Positions 54,880-64,000 of a DNA stretch of 64,000 nt are shown here, in pieces. Below the pieces are notes generated by a model. It was not told the DNA's origin and searched no databases. It was given only the letters and a program-made list of their open reading frames with translations. Each line of letters starts with the position of its first letter. Position 1 is the stretch's first letter. The stretch comes from Zanthoxylum bungeanum (taxonomy: Eukaryota > Streptophyta > Magnoliopsida > Sapindales > Rutaceae): positions 32,365-96,364 of the forward strand of contig SKCR01001866.1 of assembly GCA_019454045.1 (NCBI GenBank), read 5' to 3'. The position numbers and the translations under genes are program-made.

Positions 54880-55375
54880 GTTGTTGTTAAAGCCTCCTCT
54901 ACTGCTATTGTTTTAGGCCATTATTGGTTCTTTTCCATAGTTTAGCTTAGCTTATTTACTAACATTTAAATTGTCATTCTCAATTCTAGCCTCATGAGTT
55001 AACAGTAATGAGTAAGCTTCATTCACATACATCTTATGAAGATCGACTTCAATATACAACAACTAGATCATAGTGTTGACCTAGATATGTGATTAAGTGT
55101 GTAATGAAATCTAGATCAGGTATAAGACTTCCTACTATTGTTAGATCAATAGCTAAGGCTTTTAACTTTGCAAAGTATTCAGTTGAGGTCAAAATACCTT
55201 TCCTAAGATTGTTAAGCCTCATTTTAAAATGCCATTTCTTAGCCACTGTTTCTGAGCCAAACTGTTCTTCCAAACTATTCCAAAGTTCAAAATAGGATTT
55301 AGAATTTACCAAAAGGCTTAGGATTTCTAAGTTAATCGAAAACATCATCAAGCTCATCAAGATATGATCATGTTA
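54880..55375 (-). pseudogene. Copia gag (UBN2) fragment
   Basis: The minus-strand frame 55360-55049 contains SKSYFELWNSLEEQFGSE, KMRLNNLRKGILTSTEYFAK, LPxLDFITHLITYLGQHYD-like sequence and VVVY. This is the UBN2 gag domain of a copia family different from A, B, E and G. Asn/Tyr-rich remnants of the linker before the zinc knuckle continue to about 54880. Its LTR and pol are not visible. It ends near the copia G LTR. Confidence 0.8.
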
Positions 55376-55483
55376 ATTCCATACTCCATATTATAGATTT
55401 GCATTCACTCAAGCATTAACTCCATCTTATAGATTTGCATTCACTCAAGCATTAACATCATTTGCTTCATATGGAAGAAACAA

Positions 55484-56892
55484 TGTTGTCTTAGTGACAT
55501 ATTCTCAAAATAGATTTTGATGATGCAACGCTAGAAGTCTTCAACGCGCATTAGTGAACTTTACAAAAAGATGTCGAAGAATAATGGTGGTGAAGAGCAA
55601 TGAATGTGATGACTCAAACGACAAACGAATAAAATCTTATGTAGTCTTAGCTTAGGGCTCTATTTGTAAGTGAGCTGTTAATGTAAGTCTTCAAGCTCAT
55701 AGGACATATGCACATTCATATAGATGCATTAGGGTATGTGTAAAATGTTTTAAGCCTTCAAATCCTGCATTTTGGCACCGAGATCATAATATCGGTCCCC
55801 TATACCGACATACCGGTGTCCCTAACGGTCACCAATATATGAAGTTTGCATAATTATTGGAACTGGCATAGAGAATACCTATCTTTATACCAGTCAAACT
55901 TCATATCATACATGTTCTCCAAAACCGACACGAACCATATCGGTCCTCATACCGGTAAGCCAACTTGCATACTGGCCTCCATATTAGTCACTAATCCGGT
56001 ATAGCGCTTAAATTTTCAACGGTAATATAGCCTTTATACTTTTGCAGACCGGTATATCGGCCTCTGCAGACCGGTATACCGGTCTAAGACAGAATAGTTG
56101 GGGCAGTTTACACATTCACTATATATTGAACCCCAAATTCATTTTTGCCCAATTCTTGCACTTTCAAACAATTTCTTATAAGTCAAAAAAAAAGAGTAAA
56201 TATAAACCTCCATCATCCTACACTCTCATACTCAAGCTCACACACTACATCTTCATATCATTAGTAGTAAGCTTAGATTTCTTGGGTTAGCAACTCACAT
56301 AAATCTTCATTATCTTTATGAGTATCCAAGTTGTACTTTAAGCTTTTATTATCAAACACTTTAGGTACTCAAATCCTTTTGTAAGTGAATATACTTAAAA
56401 TGGTGGATTGTAAAGGTTTGTGAGTGACCCTATTGAGAAAACTCATTATAAAGATTTTAAGAGTGAACCTAGGGATAAAAGTCTTGTGTAGAGGTTTGGA
56501 GTGAACCTGAAGGATAAAACTCTTGGTTGCGGATGAGCCATAAAAAACTCGGTGTAAGTTATGGACCAATTTAGTGGAAATCTTCAAGCGCGGCTTGGGG
56601 AAGTGGACATAGGTATTGTTGGCCAAACCACTATAAATCACCGGTGTCATTTTCTCTATCCCTTAACTTTTAATTATTGCAAGTTTATTTTCATATTTGC
56701 ATATTAATTAGAAACTTGCTTTTAGGGAATATCTTGTGATCGAAAAAATTGACCTAAGCTAAATTGGTAAAACTAATAGCTTAGTAGCGTAAAATCGGTA
56801 AGAATTTTATTTCAGCATATTTAGGCCATTACATAATTCACCCCCTGCTTGGGTATAGAGTTGTGTTTGTTGTGTATTTGTAGGTAATTACA
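55484..56892 (+). repeat. 5' LTR of copia G
   Basis: The LTR probably begins TGTTGTCTTAGTGACATATT (start approximate) and ends GTAGGTAATTACA just before the primer site. It contains a cluster of ACCGGTAT motifs (55770-56090), including the perfect palindrome AGACCGGTATACCGGTCT at 56068-56085, followed by CACTATATATTGAACCCC at 56117 as the likely TATA box. No 3' LTR is in the window. Confidence 0.7.
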
Positions 56893-56894
56893 AT

Positions 56895-56908
56895 TGGTAT
56901 CAGAGTGA
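56895..56908 (+). other. Primer binding site of copia G
   Basis: TGGTATCAGAGTGA follows the LTR end ATTACA by two bases; initiator Met-tRNA type. Confidence 0.85.
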
Positions 56909-56947
56909 GGTTTTCTCAATAAAGACCTAACCATTCGAGAATCGATC

Positions 56948-57714
56948 ATGACCTCTACAAGCTACTCATCAAATCTTATCGAGGGATTTTCAACTACTGG
57001 ACCTCCCTTCTACAACGAAACCGACTATAGCTTTTGGAAGATGAAGATGTTGAACTACCTGCTTGCCATTGATGTGCAATCAGCCAAAATGATCACACAA
57101 GGTAAAAGAATGCCAATGAAGAAGTATAAAAATAGTGTGGAGTTTTCGAAGCCACGTTTTGAATGGACTGATGAGGAATACATGCAAGCCTCCTTAAATG
57201 CTAAGACATTCAACCATCTTCTTTGTGTAATTGATCAAAGTCAAATTAACAAGCTTTTGAAGTTTGCAAATGCATGTGAATTGTGGAAGTCTTTAGAAAT
57301 GGTCAATGAGGACCTAATGGAAGAAGAAGAAAAGAATAAAGAGATATAGTCCTTAAGTCATTTCCGAGAAAAATGGATGATGCTAGCTCTAGTGATAAAG
57401 AAGAAGATAATGATGATGAGTTGGCACATATGACTAAGTATTTCAAGAAGTTCCTCAAATCCGAAAAATATAAAGGGAAATCTCGGATGGATAAGAAGAA
57501 AGAAGATAATTGGCTGCATAAGCACAACAAAGACAATATTATTTGCTATGAGTGTGAAAAGTCGGGTCATGTGGTTGCCGATTGGCCAATGAGGAGATTC
57601 AAAGGAAAATTCAAGAAGAAAACAATGAAGGCAACTTGAAGCGATAGTGACACTAGCTCATTTGAGGAGGAGATTGAAGAGAGAATAAATCTCGCTTTTA
57701 TGATTATTGATGAT
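56948..57714 (+). pseudogene. Gag of copia G
   Basis: The ATG at 56948 opens MTSTSYSSNLIEGFS, then PFYNETDYSFWKMKMLNYLL (the gag N-terminal 'F.G.NY..WK..M' block), FEWTDEEYMQASLNAK and ACELWKSLE. After a stop at 57347 a second part (57373-57639) carries a Lys-rich linker and a zinc knuckle CYECEKSGHVVADW, whose last Cys is Trp. An internal deletion removes the middle of the UBN2 domain. The gene is cut at 57714 by a D-family LTR. Confidence 0.85.
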
Positions 57715-59946
57715 TGTAGACAACAGAAATCGGCGAGGCTGTTATAGGCTCGCGGCCTAGTTGGGAGTACGGAATAGCCCACGGGAGACTAAACTGGAGA
57801 AAAAAATGGAGTCGCCACCCGGTGTGAATCGGGAAAATGATTTAAGGCCGCACTCACCCCTCGCAAGGGAAGACCTCAAACCGTTGGGTTCGGAACGGTC
57901 TCTTACTTATGCCACTTGTAATGATATGATTTGTGCAATAACTTAACCGAATCTACACAACATGTATGCTCAAAGGTAGCTTAGATCTAGTTCGTATTCA
58001 TCAAAGTAAATCATATGCCTAAGTTTGCATGCTTTGAAAGTAAGTCATTATAACGGCAAACATACGATATCACACAATGAGCATGTTGAATCATCAAATA
58101 CCAAGAATATATAAATAATCACTTAAACACAAACGTAAACTAAATTCCTAATGCGAAAGGAAAAAACTAAATTATGCATTAAGAAATAACATAATCATGC
58201 TTAAAATAAATGACATACTAGACTAAATCATGCAAAATAATCTACTAGACTAAATCATGCTCGAATAAACGGTTGGATGAAACAAAATACGTGTGTCTCT
58301 CAAGTGGTACGTGGCATTGTATCCCGAGTACAAACCGCACTACCGTCCATTCGGATTCGGCTACGGCATTTACGTTCGAGTTTCCATCCGATATACCACA
58401 AGAGAGAACACGTATTCCGTTCATCCGGAATTCACATCATGCACCAATCCACAATACTCATGCGAAATAAAGTAATAAATAAATAGAAAATAAAGGATAA
58501 CAAATAAAAGGGGTGCCCTCAGGTCTGACCTTTTAAGTCATCTCTCGGAAGCGCGTTACACGGCCGTCGGAAGGGTTGATGCTCAGCAACTCCTCCGGTT
58601 CACTGGTTCAACATTTTCCTTCGCTGTTTCACTGTTCGGGCTGCTGTTTGCACTCCATTTTGCTGCTATTTTTGCTGTATTTTATGGTCACTGTTTTAAG
58701 GTAATTTAGGCCACTGTTTTTGCGATTTTTGGAGGGTTTGGGGCTGCGGTTTTTGTTACTATTTTGGGCAGTTTTTGATGCAATTTTCAGTGCAGTTATG
58801 GGGCTGTTTGAGGGCTTTTTCAGGGGTTAAATTCGTGGCAAACTGGACAGTTTTAAGGGAGCTGTGTGCGTGCAGTTATTTTGTGTGCAGTGAGCGCAAT
58901 TTACGTGCTGTGCAGTGGACGATTATGTGGTAGTCTGGGGTGGTAATATGCGGCTGTTTGGACTAGTTTTGAGGGGTGATATACGGATATTTGGAGGATG
59001 CAGTAGGGGTATTATGCGTGCGGTTTAGGGGGTGCAGTAGGGGTGTTATGCGTGAACGAAGGCAAGGAAGTGACTATTTGCGTGAAGGTGTGGGCGTGGA
59101 GTTGTCTGTGTTTGTGTGTGAGTGGACTGGTTTGATTGTGAGTCGGAAGGTGGCTAGGCTTGAAGGTGAGGCTGATTTGTGGTGTGTGTGCGTTAGTGGA
59201 CTGGTTCGATTGTGAGTCGGCAGGTGGCTTTTGTGCGTGAAGGGTGGCTGATGAAGACTAGGGGCATGATGGTTGATTGAAGGGCAGTAACGTGAAGGTT
59301 GATGAGCGTGAGGGCCGATGAGTTTAAGTTTTGTTATTTTTGTGTTTTTGCCGTGAGATTCAGCTAGAGGTTTAATATATTGGTGAATAGTTCTTTTTAT
59401 AGGAAAATGGATGTGGGGCTATCCTTGTTTGAGAAGGAAAATGATTTTTGCATTAATATGAGATATTTTTAATTAGTATGTGATAAGGAAAAATCTTTTA
59501 ATTAGGGAAGTGATTTGATTTAATTTGATTTCTTCTCTTTTAGTTAGGGATATGATTTATTTTGATTAGGAAATGGACCATGGGATTTCTTTAATTTAGG
59601 AAGGGGATTTGGCTTGATTTATGCATGTGTTTAATGTGTGATTTGGTTAATTTGGAAGGCTATGAGCGTGTACCTTAGGGTTTTGGGCGTGTGGGCTTGG
59701 TCCATTTCGCTTAGTGGTGTGCGGGCTTGGTGTGTGTCTTGCGGGGGTTTGGGCTAAGGATGTGTTTTGAAACAGAGGTCCAACAAGCGAACCCGAAGCT
59801 AATCCAATGAATTAAATCCAACAAAATGTCAATTCTTGACTCTTCCCTTCCGACGTCCGTTTCCCGCGGCTTCCACAACTTAATGAGGTAGTGTCTCTAT
59901 ACGAGACTCATCATAGGGACTTACATGCAAAAATGCAGTGCCTACA
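57715..59946 (-). repeat. 3' LTR of D3
   Basis: A 2232-bp LTR. The minus strand starts TGTAGGCACTGCATTTTTGC (59946) and ends ...TTCTGTTGTCTACA (57715). It shares the GGGTGCCCTCAGGTC block (58511), the CAAACCGCACTACCGTCCAT block (58333) and the GGAGTCGCCACCCGG block (57808) with D1 and D4. G/T-rich TGGGGCTG..TTTTTG repeats fill 58580-58960. Confidence 0.85.
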
Positions 59947-59962
59947 GTCGCCCCCACTTTGA
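59947..59962 (-). other. Polypurine tract of D3
   Basis: The minus strand reads AAAGTGGGGGCGAC right before the LTR start TGTAGGCACTG. Confidence 0.8.
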
Positions 59963-60069
59963 TGGGACTTGTGCAGTGTGTAACAGTGAAATCATATCAA
60001 AGTTATGCAATACATTTTTACTTACCTGGCTCGTCAGCTGCCACCTGACTTGCATGCTGCTTTGAACTG

Positions 60070-60195
60070 AGTTGATGATGATGCAGTGGGCCCTCGACCC
60101 TGGGACGCATCCCGGAACTGCAACTGATGTGTGTGGGACCTCGACTTTGGGACACATCCTAAAAGTGATGATGTAGTGGATCCTCGACCCTGGGA
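60070..60195 (-). repeat. ~50-bp repeats in the D3 interior
   Basis: GATGATGCAGTGGGCCCTCGACCCTGGGAC, TGTGTGGGACCTCGACTTTGGGAC and GATGATGTAGTGGATCCTCGACCCTGGGA are three related units, the last cut by copia A3. No coding is seen. Confidence 0.6.
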
Positions 60196-62115
60196 TGTTG
60201 GACAATTATGACCCATAGCGTCACTATTTGTACAGATCATGGTGTTGCTGTACAAATTAACTATGTGACATAAAAGATTGCTCTCTTATCATTTGTGATT
60301 AGATCACCAAGATGTATAAATGATAGGAGGTCCTTATGATTTGTTCCTAGATTGAGAATGATATGAGACAATATCAGTCCACGAAGGATAAATCATTAAA
60401 TATCCATAGTCAGAGTATTATCGAGATTGGACATCGATAATGCGTAAAAGACTAGTATTACACTTGTGCGCGTTGTGAGGGCATAACGTCATAGTTCTCA
60501 TATATTTGGGTATCAGATACTCATGCAAGTGTAATAAGAGGTTGTGTTTTACCGATGGTACGGGAAACAGCTTCGCTCTGGATTGACCCCCTCGGAATTC
60601 CATTGGTAGTATGACTATGTGTCTATGGAAGTCCGAAATCAGGGTAGGTGTATTTGGTCTTAACCTGAGACTTTCACCGCTAATACTTGCGACAATCAAT
60701 ATACTTTGGTTTTGGTCGTCCAGGGCTTTAATAGGTTCTGTGTACGCCTCTGCTTGGTATATTGAGAATCGTAGTGTGTTGGGTGTGATTTTAAGACGGA
60801 AGTGTCACTCCAGTCATATGGAGATGATGATCGCGCAGGGATACAGAACTAGTTCTCTAAAGGGTTACAACCATCGAGATAATATGACTTGGTCATGCTT
60901 ATCCGATAATAAAGAGACTAGTTGCTCATGATCCGATATATGCTTGGTACGGGGCAGACATTGTACCAGCCCCAGGCCTTGTATGTGATCATCCGATACT
61001 GGATTGAAATACGCAATACTATGTATACTACGCCTGATATAGATCGCTTATTTCTGTAAGCATGTTTCAGGAGAATTGGGTAGGCATGGCGATTTGCTAG
61101 AAGCCAACATTGTCTTGTAAATCGATAAATGCGTAGTACTAGGTACTTACGTGTTCGGATAGTCCGATTACCGAATTTACTGCCAATATATTCGGGGATC
61201 TCATGGGTCGCTTCTCGAAGATCCACCGATGACGTATGACTCTCATTTTTATTAATCTGGGATTAATTAATGATGAGAGAGAAAATTAATCTGGGATTAA
61301 TTGCGGAGATATTTTATCTGGGATAAAATATCATTTAAAGAGATAGAACAATTAATTTGGAATTAATTGATTAAAATAATATATTCGATATATTATACGA
61401 AATTGGATTTCGACACGGAATTGAAATTGGATTTTAATTCGGGCGAACGAGTTAATTTAGAATTAATTCGTTAGCGACGTGAATAGTGATTTCGCTAGGC
61501 ATAATCATTTAATTACGTCGCAATGGCAAATTCGTTAATTTGAAATTAGCGAACCCGAGCCCGGAATTGTTTGCGAGCGCATTCGCATTTCAAATTCGAG
61601 TGCGGCACGGAAGTCACATCAAGCGTCAAATCGATAGTCACATCAAGCGTCAAATCATTAGTCACTTTGAGTGATGTGACAACTTGTCACTTAATTGATT
61701 GACTGATATGAATAGTGATGTGAGTGGTTGGGAAAGCTTTAATGCCATTGATTTTTGGAAAAAGAAAATGGTAAATCAATTTTAGAAATTGAAAAGTGTA
61801 TTTGATACACCTTTTCTCACCAACCAACACTAACTCTCTTACTCTCCTCTCTTCTCTCCTCTCACGCCCATGGTGGGCATTTCTTCTTATGTTGTTTCTG
61901 GGCAAAAATCGAGAATGAAGGGAAGCAAAGTGTGATGTCTTTGTGGAAAAAACATCAAGAGCTAGCACTCAAAGAGACATGCGAAGGTGATAGGGAAACC
62001 CACCCATGAGCATGTGATCATTTAACAAAGCTTGGAGCTTGATGGAGGACCTCACATGGCCGATTCTTGGAGGAAAGGAGCAGCTCACTGTCGAGACTTG
62101 GAGGAGGCAGAAAGT
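60196..62115 (+). repeat. 5' LTR of copia A3 (3' end deleted)
   Basis: Aligns with the reverse complement of the A1 LTR over almost its whole length, then loses homology near 62115. The last ~110 bp of LTR and the TGGTATCAGAG primer site, present in A1, are missing here. Without a primer site this copy could not be reverse transcribed. GATATTTTATCTGGGATAAAATATC near 61308 is an inverted repeat. Confidence 0.75.
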
Positions 62116-64000
62116 TGATTTTTGTTAAATCATGTTGAATTGAAGATTGATTGGATCAATTTCATGATATATTGTTTGGAACAATTTTTCCCAAAATGGA
62201 AGGGTTGGCCGAATCCTACATGAACCCTAAATGTCTTGGATTTTTTATTTTGATTCATTGGATGAGTTGGAATCATGTTGGGTAATGATAATTTGGATTT
62301 TATTGGATTGAATTCGGAATTAATATGAAAAATCCCCATTGCCGAGACTTTGAGCATGCATTTTGGGTTTGATTTTTTGATAAAATGTGTTGGACATGTT
62401 TTATTATAAAAGAGCATGATTAGTTGTGTAAATTGATGATTTGGAAATGTTGATTTATGTAATTAATTATGCTATACACTTTAGTTTAATTAAATATGAA
62501 ATTTGGAATTTTTTGTGTTTAATTAAATGGGCTTAAATTGGATTTGGGCTTGTAATGTTGTAAATGGGCTAATTGGGCTTGGTTGTACCAAGTTAGGTTT
62601 AGGCTAAATTGGTTGGATCCAATTGGGCCCAAAACCGTTTCCATAAAGCCCAAATGCGACTAATGGACCTTTAAAGTTTAATTGGGCCTAATGGGCCTAA
62701 ATTGATTTCTAGGCTTATGGGGTTATTCATTGATTGGGCTTTGGTTATTGAGTTTGACCCAAGTTGACCAAAAGTCCACGCCTTAAAGAAATTAATTAAA
62801 AGCCCATTGGACTTTAATTTAATTAAATAACATTAGACGTTAATCAGGCTTGGAGACCTGTAACGATTAAATTTGGAATTTAAGTCGTAAAGGTTCGTTA
62901 ATAAAGTGTAATATTTATTTTGGAATTAAATAGCAGATTAGTATTAAATACATATTAAATTGGATTTAATGTTGTATTTTAATTTAATTCCAGAATTTGT
63001 ACTTTGAGTACTTATTAGCAAAATGAGTTTGACTCGCGCAAAATCAAATCGTTGTTTGAACATTGGATGGTCATTAATTATCAGATTAATTAATTTAATT
63101 AGATTGATTGATAACATGCTTGTGTGAATACATGGTTGCGATGCATGAATAATGTATATCAGATGGATATTAGATCGGTGGGGCAATTTTAGAAATTGTT
63201 GTAATAAATTTGGAATTTATTAATTGGACCTGCGTGTCCAGCCTTATTACCTCCTTACTCTTTGTATTTCTCTTCTCACTTATTCCCCTCAATGTAAATG
63301 AGGTAACTTTAGAAGTGTAGTGTAACGGGTAGAAGTAAATACTTGTGCTAGCGGGAGAGAGGAAATGGAGAGATTTTATATAGGATCAATGTGTTAAGTA
63401 TCCATCAGTATATCATTATTATTTTATTTATATGCGCCTTATTATGTGTTTAGAATGCATGTTTAAGGGTGTATGATGATGAGACCTTAACAAAGATAAT
63501 AAATTGGTTGCCAATTTGCACGCGAAAAACCCTCACAAAATATTAAGCATTTTTCCTTCCATTGAGTGATTCTTACTCAAGATCTAAGACTGGCATTGGT
63601 TTGTTGGCCAAAGTCAAGGCATTTGTCCGTCGAGGATGTGTTTGAATCACGAGAGCTTTGTTACATATTGGTGTCTTGTCCAAGTTGTGGTTTGTTGGCC
63701 AAAGTCAATACCACTTCTTGTCCATCGACATTGATTACGAAGCTTTCCATGGTCAATGACTTCCGCTTAACTGGGATCGCTAAGTTTGTTTTGCCAAAGC
63801 CAAGGCTTAGTTGATTCAGAGGAAAAAGGTTAGGCAATATATTGGATATATTGTCATATATAAGATATATGTTTCGGACTTGGATGTCCCCCTACTGGAT
63901 CTAGGAATTAGATGGGATCCAATTGATCTTTGAGATCTACCTAATTAATTATCATATAATTTGTTGGCCAAAGTCAAGATTGTGTGACATTTAACGGGAT
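62116..64000 (+). other. Leader region of copia A3
   Basis: Non-coding; it aligns with the A1 and A2 leaders. TTTGTTGGCCAAAGTCAA occurs near 63600, 63691 and 63960, with spacings of 91 and 269 bp, as in A2 (90 and 269). GGACCTGCGTGTCCAGCC lies near 63227. The 82-codon frame at 63566 is not shared in sense with the other copies. Confidence 0.65.

Larger units (their letters stand above)
57715..60195 (-). mobile_element. Family D element D3: 3' LTR, polypurine tract and 250 bp of interior
   Basis: Minus-strand D element inserted into copia G gag, with flank ATGAT at 57710-57714. Unlike D4, the LTR start at 59946 is preceded (minus sense) by a polypurine tract and unrelated interior DNA, so this is a true 3' LTR, not a solo LTR. 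The interior is cut at 60195 by copia A3. The superfamily is uncertain; the long LTR and the GGTGGCGACTCC block suggest Ty3/gypsy. Confidence 0.75.
60196..64000 (+). mobile_element. Copia A3: 5' LTR and leader, runs out of window
   Basis: Plus-strand copy of family A inserted in the D3 interior (flank TGGGA at 60191-60195). The LTR starts TGTTGGACAATTATGACCC. The leader reaches the window end with CAAGATTGTGTGACATTTAACGGGA, which aligns to 36120-36155 of A2. Gag-pol would lie to the right. The end of the LTR and the primer site are deleted (see the LTR entry). Confidence 0.8.

Noticed and set aside
58976..59215. 79-codon plus-strand frame rich in Gly/Val/Arg
   Set aside because: Antisense in the D3 LTR in a G/T-rich repeat area; duplicated GTGTGAGTGGACTGGTTTGATTGTGAG sequence explains it.
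1..64000. Search for tRNA/rRNA genes, CRISPR arrays, bacterial operons or viral genomes
   Set aside because: No tRNA cloverleaf box pairs, rRNA blocks, regularly spaced CRISPR-like repeats or virus-type gene sets were recognised by eye. The short arrays present belong to retroelements.

Overview
This window is nuclear DNA of a flowering plant, most likely a eudicot. The evidence is AT-rich intergenic sequence, plant Ty1/copia and Ty3/gypsy retrotransposons with initiator-Met-type primer sites (TGGTATCAGAG), plant-type hAT, CACTA and MULE remnants, and one host gene of a plant PHD-type zinc-finger family with a short AT-rich intron. I see no bacterial genes, CRISPR, tRNA or rRNA. I cannot name the species.

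Layout, left to right. 1-5723: a young, minus-strand, gag-only LTR retrotransposon (TR-GAG/LARD type, Athila/Tat-like Asp-type primer site). It sits inside LTR D1 (5724-7967), which sits inside the leader of a minus-strand copia element, A1 (7968-11600), which sits inside a LINE reverse-transcriptase fragment (11601-11985). 12468-21583: a Tat-clade Ty3/gypsy element with an exact AATTC target duplication, a decayed gag-pol with no integrase core, GC-rich tandem repeats, and a decayed spliced antisense gene. 21584-23580: an AT-rich repeat block array. 23730-25291: a short copia derivative whose right LTR carries a MULE-like MITE with a 10-bp target duplication.

25292-31274 is the least transposon-dense part. 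It holds the only recognisable host gene (about 27360-28034), an hAT transposase remnant, a CACTA end and possible exon remnants.

31275-42061: two copia families (B and A2) joined in a mosaic. 42062-54748: a degenerate D-family LTR hosting a solo LTR (TTTCG duplication), then a plus-strand copia element (E) carrying a solo D LTR in its RNase H region and a solo chromovirus-like LTR (F) in its own 3' LTR. 54880-57714: a copia gag fragment and a second copia element (G: LTR and gag). 57715-60195: the 3' LTR and PPT end of a D-family element inserted in G. 60196-64000: copia A3, inserted in that D element and running out of the window.

Almost every long open frame here is a retroelement remnant or a shadow frame. 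The structure is a layered record of insertion, solo-LTR formation and deletion around one small gene. The most unusual points are cis-structures inside the elements: GC palindrome clusters in LTRs, an evenly spaced leader motif shared by three copia A copies, a 24-bp palindromic module repeated in the F LTR, the spliced antisense Tat gene, and a host zinc-finger gene whose start has been lost or shifted at an (AAT)n tract.
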